A stretch of DNA of 64,000 nucleotides from Margaritifera margaritifera (lineage: Eukaryota; Mollusca; Bivalvia; Unionida; Margaritiferidae): NCBI GenBank assembly GCA_029931535.1, contig JAQPZY010001164.1, forward strand, positions 1,284,501 to 1,348,500. Direction: 5' to 3'. Both the position numbers and the translations under genes were made by a program. This document shows, one piece after another, positions 47,246 through 58,479 of this stretch (position 1 is the first letter of the stretch; each line of letters begins with the position of its first letter). A model generated the notes under the pieces. The model had not been told where the DNA came from and did no database searches. It saw only the letters and a program-made list of their open reading frames with translations.

Positions 47246-47593
47246 AGCTAATAAATGACTGGACTGTAGAAAAGTGATATATTTTTTATACCATCTAATA
47301 CTATAAAATGTTATTTTAGACGTACCGGAATGATATACAATCGTTTTGCAAACAACAGCAAAATTATTTCTTAAATAGATTTTATAGTGTTTTTCACGTC
47401 AACCAATACATATGTAAGGCCACCCATAAGACTATTATTTATGCACAAGTGAACGTGTAAAACACTATAAAATCGATTTTGAAAAATCAACCTTTTGAAA
47501 ATTAATTTTAAAGCATTCCAGTACGTCTAGAATTTTATAGTATTAGATAGTATAAAGAATAGATTTTTTCTTAAATCCAGTCATTTGGTAGCT
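47246..47593. mobile_element. MITE of about 350 bp with long inverted ends
   Basis: Left 'agctaataaatgactggact...ataccatctaatactataaaa...gacgtaccggaatg' and right, reverse-complemented, 'agctaccaaatgactggatt...atactatctaatactataaaa...gacgtactggaatg' form inverted repeats of about 90-100 bp. A further inner pair 'tttatagtgttttcac / gtaaaacactataaaatcgat' lies near 47380-47475. No ORF. It lies directly after the gypsy coding end, so it may have inserted in or beside the right LTR. Confidence 0.75.
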
Positions 47594-48201
47594 AATAATG
47601 TGTACTAGATAGGCTCTAGAATGAGATTTGTATGTATTCTTAGAGGGTGTCTGGAATTGGATCTTTGTATGCTTTTGAGATTTTAGAATGAGATTTTCGT
47701 GCATTCTTAGAGGATAGTTGAATGGGACTTTTATATGTTTTCAGGCTATAAAATGCATGTTTAGCTTTCATTTTTACAGTGTTTGTAAGCGGATTTAATG
47801 CGTTGTTTCTTTTAATTCAACATTTAAAAAGATTTGAATATTTTTTACGGGTTATAGAGGGGTTTTAAATATGTGCTTGGAGACGCTGTAAAATGATATA
47901 ACTTATTTTACAAGTTTTTCAATAATATGTTCATAGCGTTTAAAGTGCTCTGGAAGAGTATGTTTGGAGAGGTCACTTAATTAGATGCTTATGGTATTGC
48001 ACAGGCTATGTAATGGTATTTTATGGTGGTTTAATGATGTTTTAAAACATTTTTCATTGAGTTCCAGAGGAAAAAGAAGATATCTTTCATATTTCTATAT
48101 TTGTAAAAAGTTTGCGATTTAAAAAACAAATTATGCAGTTTCTAGAGGGGTCTAGAATGGATGTTAGAACCATTTGTATTTGAAGAATGATGTTTAAGTT
48201 G

Positions 48202-48271
<70 letters not shown>

Positions 48272-48723
48272 TGATTGTTATGTGTTACATAAACTGAAGA
48301 ACTCGCGGTTGTATGACTTCTGTAATGAGATTATTTGTTGAAATCATACATTACTTGTTTCACTACCTATTAAACAGGTAAAGCATTTTCATCAATAGGT
48401 AAAAAGTATCATAAGAAAATCTTTCTTATATATCTATTGTTCTGAACAACAATGTTTCAAGAATATTATCTTCAATATTAATGTCTTTGCTTATCTCATT
48501 TAGCGAAATATGTAACTACTTTTGTAACCTTTCATAAATCTTCAATTTTAATTATCTTAAACCAGACATTTTAATAAATAATTTATTTCTTGGACTAAAA
48601 TAACCGTTTGAGCGTTTGGTGTTTCTAATAATCTAGAATCACTTTTGTAACACCATAATATTGAATTTGTTTCATGTCAGCACATTTTTTCATGGATCCT
48701 AGTTTTGTTTTTTTGCTTTTTTT

Positions 48724-48767
<44 letters not shown>

Positions 48768-48990
48768 TAATTATTATTATTGTTATTTTAATTTTTTTGT
48801 TTGTTTTGTTTTTTGTTATTTTTTTTTTTACCTTTGGCAATAGACCTGATACCGCTTTTTTCTACATATTATATTCTTTTTAATAATTATATTATCATTA
48901 CAAGTTAATCTACTCTATATCTTTAAACGGTATCCACGAATAAAATTTTGGACCTTATCCTTTCCATTTGACAAAAAGCTTATTTCCTTC
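47594..48990. other. Intergenic, with (TA)n and (GT)n runs
   Basis: (TA)n at 48203-48270 and (GT)n at 48725-48765. Phrases of the form 'agaatgagatttgtatgtattcttagagg' recur at about 47620, 47690 and 48140, a loose local repetition. No gene. Confidence 0.6.
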
Positions 48991-49019
48991 TTATGATCAC
49001 GTTTTAATATTTTTTAAAA

Positions 49020-49850
49020 ATTCTAAATACAGTTTGAGTTGCTTTTTGGAATTCTTGCTGAGAAAACGTTCCTTAAATGTTTTCGTGATTTGAATCTTGT
49101 ATTTCGTATAAAAGTGTGTCAGTATACATCATGGTATTTAATATTTTAAAAACAATTTCAATCATTTAGGAGTAAATCCCTTTTCGAATGTTGCTTTTTT
49201 ACATCAAATTCTTACCATTTCACCTTTTTTGTATTTAAGGTTGGTTTTTCTTTTCTTAAGACAAGGAACCGCAATATATATTTATATACACAATTGTTTT
49301 CATTTTCTTTTTTAATAGCCTCTATGTGATTCATTTGAATGCTCCTGTGTTGTGTATATTATATTTATCTATCATTTTTGGTCAAACATCCAAATATTTG
49401 TATTTGTGTTGTTTGCTGCGAAGTACTTTCACACTATATCTTTGAAAGTCCGCTTAAATCTTTTAACAACATTTAATTATTGTTTTCATGCAACCATTTC
49501 ATAACTATTTTATTATAAAATTCACAACCCGTGGTCAACCCACAATTTCTCAGGCTTTCTCACGTTTATTTTTTTTACAAGCATTGGTAACATCTGTTTC
49601 AGTTTTATTGTCAATTGGTACGTTCCAAGCACATTTACTAAATGTATCAATAACATTTAGTAAATATTTATATCCTTTATTCCACTTGCTAAATGTTTTC
49701 ATTGCAAATATATCAGCAGACCTTATAAATAAATTTTATCAGTTATTACACCGCGCTGAGGACGCCTTTCTGCAATTGGTTTATGCAGTTGATTAGCAAG
49801 TTCAATGGTCCATTTTAGTTAACTCAACGCCTTGTTTTCGTTTTTGATTT
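49020..49850 (-). pseudogene. Polinton integrase (copy 1)
   Basis: Landmarks in order are ELANQLHKPIAERRPQRGVI (about 49790), then DIFAMKTFSKWNKGYKYLL, NVIDTFSKCAWNVPIDNKT, KLWVDHG, a region equivalent to 'WKYFAANNTNK-Y-L', MIDKYN, TQHRSIQMN and EAIKKENE. It closes with KGEMVRI and ATFEKGFTP of the chromodomain-like tail. This is the retroviral-type DDE integrase of Polintons ('A-D-L-V-D-M-Q-x-F-S-K-x-N-x-G-x-x-Y-L-L-x-V-I-D-x-F-S-K'). At least six frame changes or stops are present. The gene runs out toward the presumed left end of the element, the usual place for it. Confidence 0.88.
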
Positions 49851-49869
49851 GCTGAATTCAAGCTTATGT

Positions 49870-50140
49870 TTAGCGCCAATTATAGGTATTACAACGCAAT
49901 GTTTAAATGATTTTTGAGTAATTGTTTTAGCCTTATGTATACTTAACTCATACAACATTTTATTTTTTCACACTGATCTTTGTTAGTAAGATTGTCATCA
50001 TAACAGTAGTCATGACGCATGCATATACAATCCAGCTGATCGACTCGTGGTTCCTTTTCTAATATGTTTCCATGGCCATGGTATATTTAAGAAGGCAGCG
50101 TCAAGCACCCTTTGGCAATATAGGCGTTATAGCTTATCCA
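49870..50140 (-). pseudogene. Phospholipase A2-like domain remnant
   Basis: The minus-strand frame reads EKEPRVDQLDCICMRHDYCY then DDNLTNKDQCEK, followed after a shift by MLYELSIHKAKTITQKSFKH. 'C-x-C-M-R-H-D-Y-C-Y' matches the PLA2 catalytic motif (His-Asp dyad flanked by Cys). Downstream, 'C-x-x-x-M-L-x-E-L' fits the second helix. PLA2 domains of this compact, virion-type kind are known from parvoviruses and, as I recall, from some Polinton/adintovirus genomes, where they are thought to help membrane passage. The calcium-loop part upstream is not clear. Confidence 0.68.
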
Positions 50141-50499
50141 GTTTATTGCCTTTTTATGGTAGAAACAATATTTTGCTAGTACTACCTATTGTACAATTAT
50201 AGGGTACCTTTCATGATATTCCTACTAGTTTTGTTTGTGTGATGATTTTTTTATTTGTATCTGTTTCTTTTCTACATCTCAAAAAATATGATTTCATATT
50301 TATATAATTAGATTCTATAGTTTTTGACAGATTTTATGTCTCCACATATTGCGCATACTATTTTCATAATATTTCTACCGATTTTATTTTTTGCTATATC
50401 TTCATTGTTTGAGTCTGTTTGTTTCTTGCATTTCAAGCAGCATGAATTCATTATATGAACATATTACATACTTTTTTGAATATTGTTTTATACATTTTT

Positions 50500-50960
50500 C
50501 ATTAAAACTTAAGTCCTTAAACGCAAGCAATGTACTAATTTGTTTGCTCACCTTTATAACGGTTGATCATATAATACACACAATCATATCCGCACATAAC
50601 TGAATTAATATGCTGTATATGCATACTATATTAAATAATTGGCTTTTTGCTTTGTATCAAATACTTTCTAATAATATCACTTAGAATATAGGTCAAATTA
50701 ATAAAAACATTCAATGTCATAATTTTTAAGATAATTATGAATAACAGCCCAATGGGTACCATTGCCTTCACAATAGCCTTCAATATTACCAATTATGCTA
50801 TCATTTGGTTTTGTATTTGTTGGCAGCATATCTCTGATGAAACAACATCAAAAACTGTTTATCTTCATCTTTTTCATAAATCTTTCAGTCTATAAATTTA
50901 AAAGAGGTTGTATCTTTTTGTAAATGGAAGTATGGCTCATTCTTTAAAAAGTACTTTGCT
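50500..50960 (-). pseudogene. Adenain-like cysteine protease remnant
   Basis: Segments RDMLPTNTKPNDSIIGNIEG, YCEGNGTHWAVIHNYLKNYD and, about 120 bp on, HINSVMCGYDCVYYMINRY. In Polinton proteases (relatives of adenovirus maturation protease) the catalytic His is in 'G-x-G-x-H-W-V' and the Cys in 'S-x-x-C-G-x-Y/D-C'. Both are kept here. The middle (acidic residue, Gln) is frame-shifted. It lies between the hydrophobic-protein gene and the PLA2 domain. Confidence 0.82.
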
Positions 50961-50989
50961 TAACATTTTTTAATACCTTGACCACGAGT

Positions 50990-51765
50990 CTCTGGCAAAG
51001 TTAACCCTCTACAAAAAAGACCAGGAATCGATGCCCTTCCTAAACCAACAAGCAATGGACCAATCAACCTTCCTTGTTTTGTTTTAATTGTTCACGTGAT
51101 AAGTTTATAGCCAGACCGTAATTGTTGATTTCTTTGTGGGGGGCTTCTTGTTTTCTATATACGTTTTATTTGCGTCTTTGTCAGCCTCAATTCATCACAT
51201 CCACGGAGCTGCGATGATTTTAACCTCAATGGAACTTATTGAGGTGGTTTGTTGTTTGCATGCTCTCGTAATTTATCCCATTGATACTGTCATAAATTTA
51301 ATCCCAATTCAATGTATGGCATCTTATATTATTATATTATATTATATTAAATACAATTATTTTTTCTTCCTTGTTTTTTCTATTACAAGACCGGGATGTG
51401 ACTTTATGTGTTGCTCCAGTGATAACATTACTAGCGGCCACTGCCCCTAATGTAGAAAGAACCTTCCCTAATGTAGGCTATAGTTTTGGTATAAAGGATT
51501 TTATAAATGGTAAAATAATACTAATAAATCCTCCTTGATGTTTTAGCTTGGTTATTTGCGGTTTTGCTAGCTTGTACACAAAATCATACTGTCTTCTCTT
51601 TGCTACAAGGAATTTAGAAATTTTTTGTTTGTTCATAAGTAATTCATCTGTATCACCATAGCATTGTCTTGCTTTCAATGTTATTTGTATGTGATGTTTA
51701 ATATAAGCTATGACAATAACATCTATTTGATGTTGTCGTAAATTGAACTCTGTGACTTTAATCAT
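50990..51765 (-). pseudogene. Small hydrophobic/basic virion-type protein(s) of Polinton
   Basis: A 95-codon frame from 51765 ends LAKPQITKLKHQGGFISIIL then PFIKSFIPKL. In another frame it continues GKVLSTLGAVAASNVITGAT (about 51470-51410). Further down, LSREQLKQ and GPLLVGLGRASIPGLFCRG (about 51070-51000) look like a second such protein. A lysine-rich segment followed by 'GGF-hydrophobic-P' and Ala/Gly-rich stretches is typical of adenovirus pX/pVI-like small proteins of Polintons. The exact family name is uncertain. Confidence 0.55.
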
Positions 51766-51789
51766 GGTCTTATATTATATTTTAATATA

Positions 51790-52805
51790 ATAATATTGAT
51801 CAAGCCATTAATTGCAGTCCGTGCTGTATGACTATCACTCAACACCACACAATGTGCGTAATATGATCCATCAGCTCCATCAAATTAAAAGTTTCCAGGA
51901 AGTTGCCATGTTATTCCAATATTAGATGGAGACTGGATTTATTGTTCACTATAATGAGGTACATTCAAATGGAAAACTGTATATGACTTAGAAATCAGCT
52001 ATTGATATAGAAGCTCCAGTTTTAGTATCATTATATGTATTTACTGCATCCAGCAATAGCATATATGCACAATTGATGTTTACGTTTTTGGGTGTAAAAT
52101 TACATATTAATGCTTTATTACAATATTTGACTGAAAAGATACGTACAAATATTTGTCTAACATTGGCATCAGCAAAAATCATATTATTTTGCAATTGTAT
52201 GCCATGCTTACCAACAGCTCGGAATACAGCAAAAACCTGTTTTGATAATTGATCGGATGCATTTGTAGTTACCCTCCATATATTTGATTAAACATCAGCA
52301 TTAGATTGTTCCCCGTATGCATTCATGTTTTCACATTATAAGTTCTAGTTAAAACCAAAAGTTGATTTACTTGCTAAATCAATCAGAATGTTCAATGATG
52401 TATATCATAAGGATATGTAATCGATCCTAAAAAGACCATATGCGGGAGCAGCAATATTCCCCATTACATGGTTATTTCTCTCAGCTCGATCCAATATCAA
52501 TGAATGTTTAACACCTATCATTATAGTGTGTATATCTCTACAATAATCAAATATTGAAGTTAATAGGATCATCATCGTTAATATTTTGTTTCCAGCTGTT
52601 AGTTGTTAGTAAACTTCGTTTGGCAAACCCAGAATTATAGCATTTTGTCCGTATATGAGCATCAAATACAGTACGAAAATTTGCTGCAGTTACCTCAGTC
52701 GCATTTTTAACAGTTGCTGTAGGTATTATTGCTTCGCCATTCACGTCTTGACGGACCACCTGTATTTCTACTAGGAGTTGGGCGGAACATGTTTTAGCCG
52801 TCAAA
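51790..52805 (-). pseudogene. Probable Polinton major capsid protein remnant
   Basis: Pieces on the minus strand are KTCSAQLLVEIQVVRQDVNG (52795-), VTAANFRTVFDAHIRTKCYN, then HSLILDRAERNNHVMGNIAA with PAYGLFRID (about 52500-52420), and VRQIFVRIFSVKYCNKALIC with SIADF (52190-51990). Position between ATPase and small proteins, length of about 1 kb, and a 'x-L-I-L-D-R-A-x...A-A-P-A' segment like that before the second jelly roll support a double-jelly-roll capsid protein. Sequence identity alone would not prove it. Confidence 0.5.
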
Positions 52806-53429
52806 TAGGGGGTGGTTGTTTTATTCTTTCTGCAAATATTTTGAAATTTAATTAACTATCTTTTTAACTGATTATGATAATGCTTCAGCTAATTCTCACT
52901 GAAACTCTGGCTTGCCTTTTTTAATTCAAAAATTTGATCTTTGATTTTCTTTCAGTTTTTAACCACTTTTAAACAACTATCTCGTTATGTTTCTACAAGC
53001 TAAAAGCTTTTTTCAAACTCCTTGTGTATAGTACAACAGTACATAATATTTATTGCAATATAATGTAAAATAAAATATAATAATGCATCCCATCAATACA
53101 AAAATAGTCGAAGCCAATTTGTGGTATCTCTCTGGGGTGTTTAAGGATGTTTTCTAAAAAAAAAAAAAAAAAAAAAACATAAGAAATTTGTGTTCCTTTC
53201 TTGCATGTATTGAAAAAAAACATTATTTGTCAACATCACCAGAACAATAAGCATCTAAAATTTCATGTATGTCTTTATTATCCAATCCATTAAAAGGTAC
53301 ACAATATTCAATATTTTGCATTTTGGCTTATGTATTTAGGCACATTATAAAAAACTGAGTTAAAAACATACAATTGCAATTTGTATTATGACTTGAGTTC
53401 AAGTATTCCTTAATTCTATTCGTATTAGC

Positions 53430-53755
53430 ATTGTCAGTTTTTTATATCATCAAACACAATTATTTTATTTGTATCGTTATCTAATTCTTTTATGGGAATA
53501 AAAGTTTCAGGTGTGTGTATACAGATGATTTTACCGTCTGTTTCTTCTTCTATTGTATTAAATAGTTCTTCCAACACGGCATATGTTTGCCCTGGTATTA
53601 TTGACAGATCTTTCATAATTTCATCATATTTAAGATATTTATGCAACACGATTGTTAATAAATTCGCTGTACCTTGACCAGTAGATCCAACGATATGGTT
53701 ATGAAAATCAGGCAACAGTAAGTAGTTTCTGCTTTGGCTGTTTGACATCAAAATT
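53430..53755 (-). pseudogene. Polinton packaging ATPase (FtsK/A32-like) fragment
   Basis: A 105-codon frame: LLLPDFHNHIVGSTGQGTAN (Walker A-like, but the GK(T/S) Lys is Gly-Thr), LLTIVLHKYLKYDEIMKDLS, then DNDTNKIIVFDDIKN (Walker B 'h-h-h-F-D-D'). The P-loop to Walker B layout with 'I-I-V-F-D-D' is that of the genome-packaging ATPases of Polintons and large DNA viruses. The Walker A Lys appears replaced and the frame ends just after Walker B, so the copy is inactive. Confidence 0.78.
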
Positions 53756-54329
53756 GATTCTTTAAATTAAATTCAATAAATTCTTTAAATTACTGACTTA
53801 GATAAAACTAATAGACATTAAGCTTGCAAAATGTTTGGATTTTGTTTTATTTCTTCAAACATTGTATGGTTTGTTTTACTTCACTATCAAATTTTGTTTT
53901 TACATACATCATCAATGATTGACTTTTAATTTTGATCTTATATCATCCAATTTCAATGCACCATGGATCGTTTATATTATCTAAGATTCAAATTGAACAT
54001 TAATAAAAAGCATACAAATCAAATTTAACATCGGTCGCGATTCTAATTGTCATTGTTTCTTCAAAATTTCCTTTCCAATAAATTTCATTAAAGAGGATTC
54101 CGACAACAATTTCTATACATTTGTATTATATAATTTTCAAATACTACAATCACTACTATCATAAGCACAAAAAATATCAATGAAAGATATGACTGGCTGT
54201 ATATTTCTGGTTTTATTAATACGAATATATTATGTATGTACCTGGTAATAATTGAATGTTATAATAAGCTGATTCTAGATTTTATACTGTATTTATATTC
54301 AAAATTGTTTATGCTATTGCATTTCCTTC

Positions 54330-55120
54330 TCGTAATTGTAAAGTGACTGATCTCCTTGATCAAATAATTTTTAATCTTTGTAAGTTATTCAGACGTTTTT
54401 GTGCTTCAATTGATGCCTTTTTACTTTCATATGTAACAGCAAAATTTATTTAATGAGTAACAATGGTGTCATGTAAAAGTCCATTAGCTACTAGGTAGTA
54501 GACTGTGAACTGTCTAAAAGAACCTAGAATGATTAGTTTTGCAACATCGTCAATAGCCATATCTGAACATGGACCATATGTAAGAGTAAAATTTATTTAA
54601 TGAGTAACAATGGTGTCATGTAAAAGTCCATTAGCTACTAGGTAGTAGACTGTGAACTGTCTAAAAGAACCTAGAATGATTAGTTTTGCAACATCGTCAA
54701 TAGCCATAGCTGAACATGGACCAATTATAAATCTGAGTAACAATTTGTCTGGGTCGATATCTTATCATTTATTAGCATAAAATGTTAGCAAAATTACAAA
54801 CAGGCTTAATGTACTGGAGTGCCATTGGCATGTCTATCCACTGGGTAAGCTAAAGAATTTCTAGTATTGGTTTTTGTTCTTGTTTTCTGGTTTGTGTTCA
54901 ATGTTAATAAGCATCTAAGCATCCCATGCGGTAACAATCTTTTAATTTCAACTTTTTTGCAACAGGATGTTGAAAATTTTGTAAAGAATCAACAATACGT
55001 TTTGACCAAATAAACAAGATACCTAAAACAGCTACACAAGTACCTAAATAATAGTGTGATATCTGAATATATTCTTTTTTCACATCATATGATTTCAGTA
55101 CATTTTTATGTGTTTTGCAT
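54330..55120 (-). pseudogene. Unknown conserved-looking Polinton gene with one membrane segment
   Basis: Reading the minus strand: a hydrophobic stretch CVAVLGILFIWSKRIVDSLQ (about 55030), QHPVAKKLKLKDCYRMG, LLRFIIGPCSAMAIDDVAK, LIILGSFRQFTVYYLVANGL, LHDTIVTH, then AVTYESKKASIEAQKRLNNL with QRLKII (to about 54360). It is clearly protein-like but I do not know its family. It is upstream of the ATPase on the same strand. A 147-bp tandem duplication (54429-54722) repeats part of the coding text, which keeps the frame (49 codons), although each copy has a stop at the junction. Confidence 0.5.
54429..54722. repeat. Recent 147-bp tandem duplication
   Basis: Two adjacent copies differ at only a few bases ('atgtaacagcaaaa' against 'atgtaagagtaaaa', 'catatctg' against 'catagctg'). 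Near-identity against the heavy decay of surrounding genes shows that the duplication is much younger than the element's inactivation. Confidence 0.93.
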
Positions 55121-56400
55121 AGTCTTCAACATTTTGAACTCTTTTTGTTTTTTTCCTTAAACGTTCAGTTTTCGCTTGCTTAAATTTCATGTGAGCGTTT
55201 TCCAAGTTGTATCCAAAGTTCAAAACGAAGTGAATTTTTTGGCTTTGTGAGGTTACCTTATCATGAACTTGCTAACCTTAGATTCATGCTGCTTTTTTCT
55301 TCGCTATCTCCCATTTATTTGACTAGAAAATTTGTAAGATAAATCAACATAAATTTGAAAATGAACAAAGGCTACCTTCAAATTACGATCTTGCTTGCCA
55401 GTACAATTTCAAATCTAATTTGGAAAAACGAAGGACAGATTGCAAGTCATGTTCAAAATGTTGAGAAAAGAAAGATATCACTGACATAGCAGCTAGAAGA
55501 AACAGAAAAAGAAATTTAGAGAGATAAAGCAGACGATACGTCAAAGAATACGACCAAAAACCACACGAAAACCATTATACTACAATAATAATGACTACTA
55601 CAGGATATCACTTTTTGGTAGAAGTTGAACGTGCCCAATAATGTGAATACGACCTAATGAAACAAAAACATTTCCCAAGAAAAAATTTGAAATATTCAAT
55701 ATGGCTATCTTCATCACTGACAAAATTATGCAAGCACACATTGTCCATGAAACCATATTAAACAGTATTATGCCAATCTAGACTTTGTTGCATAATAATA
55801 ATAGAAAGAGACCCCTGTAATGATAATAAGTGTGGTTAAACACCAACAAACACCAACAAGAAAGTTACCAGTACATATTTTATTTATCAAGCATTTTTTC
55901 AGTATTTTCAAATGCATTATTTTGAATTAGCCCCTTGAAAGGAATATGTTTGATAGTTATCAAACTAGGTCTCAAACTCAATTGAAGCAACAAAAAAGCA
56001 TCTGCAGTATCTAATTTTAGTTTATTTCATGTAGTCATTTTTCAATTTAGTTTGTAAATTCTACAAGTTGTTGACTGGGCACATTTGCTAATTATTGATG
56101 TCACAGTGTAACTTATCACATCTGTCAATGATTTGAAAATTGGATGGCTCTAGCGTTTACAAAAGTATTATACTTCATATATATTTGTTTCAAGTCCATT
56201 TTTTGCAACTCTTTTTCAGACAAGTTTTCACCGGTTGTCTTTTTGCATGTTTTATTTGAAACTGATATGTTCAGTTCATGTGTGTACTCTTAGAATTCTT
56301 TAAAAGTGAACTTGCTGCTATTTGTGTCTTTAAAAAATCTCAAATCTTTTATGAACTTTGTCTTTTTTACTTTACTTAAATAAGTGAAAAATGGCAGAGT
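55121..56400. other. Polinton interior, no gene recognised
   Basis: AT-rich, with several short lysine- and glutamate-rich plus-strand frames (for example around 55420-55520) that may be remains of another gene. No motif was recognised. DNA polymerase B was looked for here without success. Confidence 0.35.
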
Positions 56401-56429
56401 GTTAGGAAGAGATTGAAATATACGTATAT

Positions 56430-57900
56430 GGAAAATCCTGCATATGAAGATAATAATGATGATACAAGATCAATCCAATATCACGTTCAACTTGATAACA
56501 TTGAAGTCGTTCTAATGGTTTTGATTTTCATGGTGATACAAGACCAAAACAGTACGATTTCAACAAAATTAGGTTGAAGACATTATCAAGACAATCTGGT
56601 TAACCTGTTGGTGATACATTATAGAAAAAAAATGCAAGAAATATCTATAGCAATAAGGATGATTAAATATACATTGTTAGTCTTAGGATTACAGAAAATG
56701 GTGGTACTAAACTTTTAGCATCTAACACAGCATATAAAAGAACAGGAGGAAATTATATTTTGAAAAACCTAAACTAAAGGATTTAGCAAAGAAGCATGAT
56801 ATTATTCTGTTATGAGTTCCAAAAATAAAGGATGAATATTAAAATATATTAGATAGACCTTGAGGCACAGAAGATACGATACAACCTCTGCAAATCACAT
56901 CGTAACCCAAACATAAAATGAGCCTTGTGTTGAACAATGGCAAGCAAAGCAAGATACTGAAGATGTGTCATTACTAAAAGAAATTTTAAATGATAAGAAA
57001 GAATTACGACGTGAAACTGGACAAAGAAGTAATTAATCGAATGAATTAATTCGTAAATTAAACGAAGCTTTTAGTAACTTGTCTGCACTTAGAAAGACGG
57101 AGCAAAAGAAGATAAAGTTGTCCAAAGATGTATTCATCAGGAAGAACGAGAGATGGGATGATATAAAGAAGCTGTTGAAATTGCCGCCTCGAAAATAGGT
57201 TTTAATTTTGAAGTCGAATATTCTGAAGACGAAATAAAAAGGCTTGAAGGAGTAAATACGAAACAAACCAGAGATAGTTAAAAATATATTATGAAGCGAA
57301 TTGAAAAAATGTAAATGCATAAGATCATAGCTGGTTGCAAATAGAAGATACATAAAAATATTTACAAGTGCAACTTTGAAAAAATTAAGGATATATTAAG
57401 TCGTGAATTATCTCTCAGGGAAAGACTATAACTGTTATTCATAGAATTTAATGTAACAGTAGCTGCTATTGCTACAGAGATAGTATTGACAACACCAGTT
57501 GCTCTATCCATATGAAACTTATTAAAATGTGCTTTAACTAGTGATTGTGATGGTGAAGGAGATCCTCTGCCTCAGTCTCCTACTCCAGATGAATGGGGGG
57601 GGGGAGGGGGTGCGGATGTTTGATGGCAAGGGGGTCGTTCGCATTAAAAATGGTTAAAAAACTTAGCCAATTATATGTTTAGCTTAGGGAGAAAAAGCGG
57701 CAGCATCAACGCTTGCAATTAATGGAGGTGTGATAATTCAGGTTGCTTATGAGTCCTGGGGTAATTGTCTCTTTCCTTGCTGAACATGTCTTTTTACTTG
57801 TTTTGACTTTAGCAGGTTTACTATTTGAATTGTTTATCATAGGTGTGCTTAAAGCAACTAGAGGAGTTAGAGATTCATACACTATTTCAAACAGTAAAAA
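56430..57900 (+). pseudogene. Opposing-strand gene remnant for a probable membrane protein
   Basis: Plus-strand pieces: MENPAYEDNNDDTRS (about 56427), YDFNKIRLKTL, ENGGTKLLASNTAYKRTGGN then YILKNL, ELIRKLNEAFSNLSALRKTE then QKKIKLSKD, and SDCDGEGDPLPQSPTPDEW (57530-57590), followed by Gly-rich and hydrophobic stretches to about 57840. The layout is an acidic N-terminus, charged coiled middle and hydrophobic C-terminus. From memory it resembles a family of uncharacterised cnidarian/invertebrate proteins that begin similarly and end in membrane segments. Many stops. The G-run at 57597-57611 is striking. Confidence 0.5.
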
Positions 57901-58479
57901 CTAGCAGCTCCTACTACAATAAGTATCAAAATAAATAATAGCTTGTTTATTTCGTGATAATGAGGTGCATGTATTGCATCATCAGAATATGTCTGTAGTT
58001 GCTAGAGATTCAATATTGTTTTTTTTGTGTCATTTCAAAAGTGGACAATGTTAACACTTCATGATCTGACTTTGTGTGCTCTCTGAGATCATCATGTGAC
58101 CTTTGAACGTCCGAGAGTGAGATCGTGCTGGAAGGTGGAGACGCCCGTTTGCTCCGCACACTATGCAAGTGTACCAAGAAACACTCTCATCATCAGTGGT
58201 AATATGTACAGGCTGAACCATCCTGACAGTATGAATATCACTTTAGTCTATTCAAGACAAGCATTGGCACATAGCGACATTGTCATCATAATCTTTCTTC
58301 TCTAAATACTTTTCTATCCACTTTGTCTACCTTTTTACCCGCTGCATTTTTGTCGCACTGTTATATGTTTTGTTAGCCCTATTAATACTGCTCTATGTTA
58401 CCTCAGTAATGAGTTTAAGGTTTAACCCTAACTTAATAGACACTGATTTGTTGTTGTATCTGACCATACTACCTATTTT

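Noticed and set aside
49488..49796. 102-codon plus-strand ORF
   Set aside because: Shadow of the Polinton integrase on the minus strand.
57033..57353. 106-codon minus-strand Phe-rich ORF
   Set aside because: Antisense of the lysine-rich plus-strand gene remnant.
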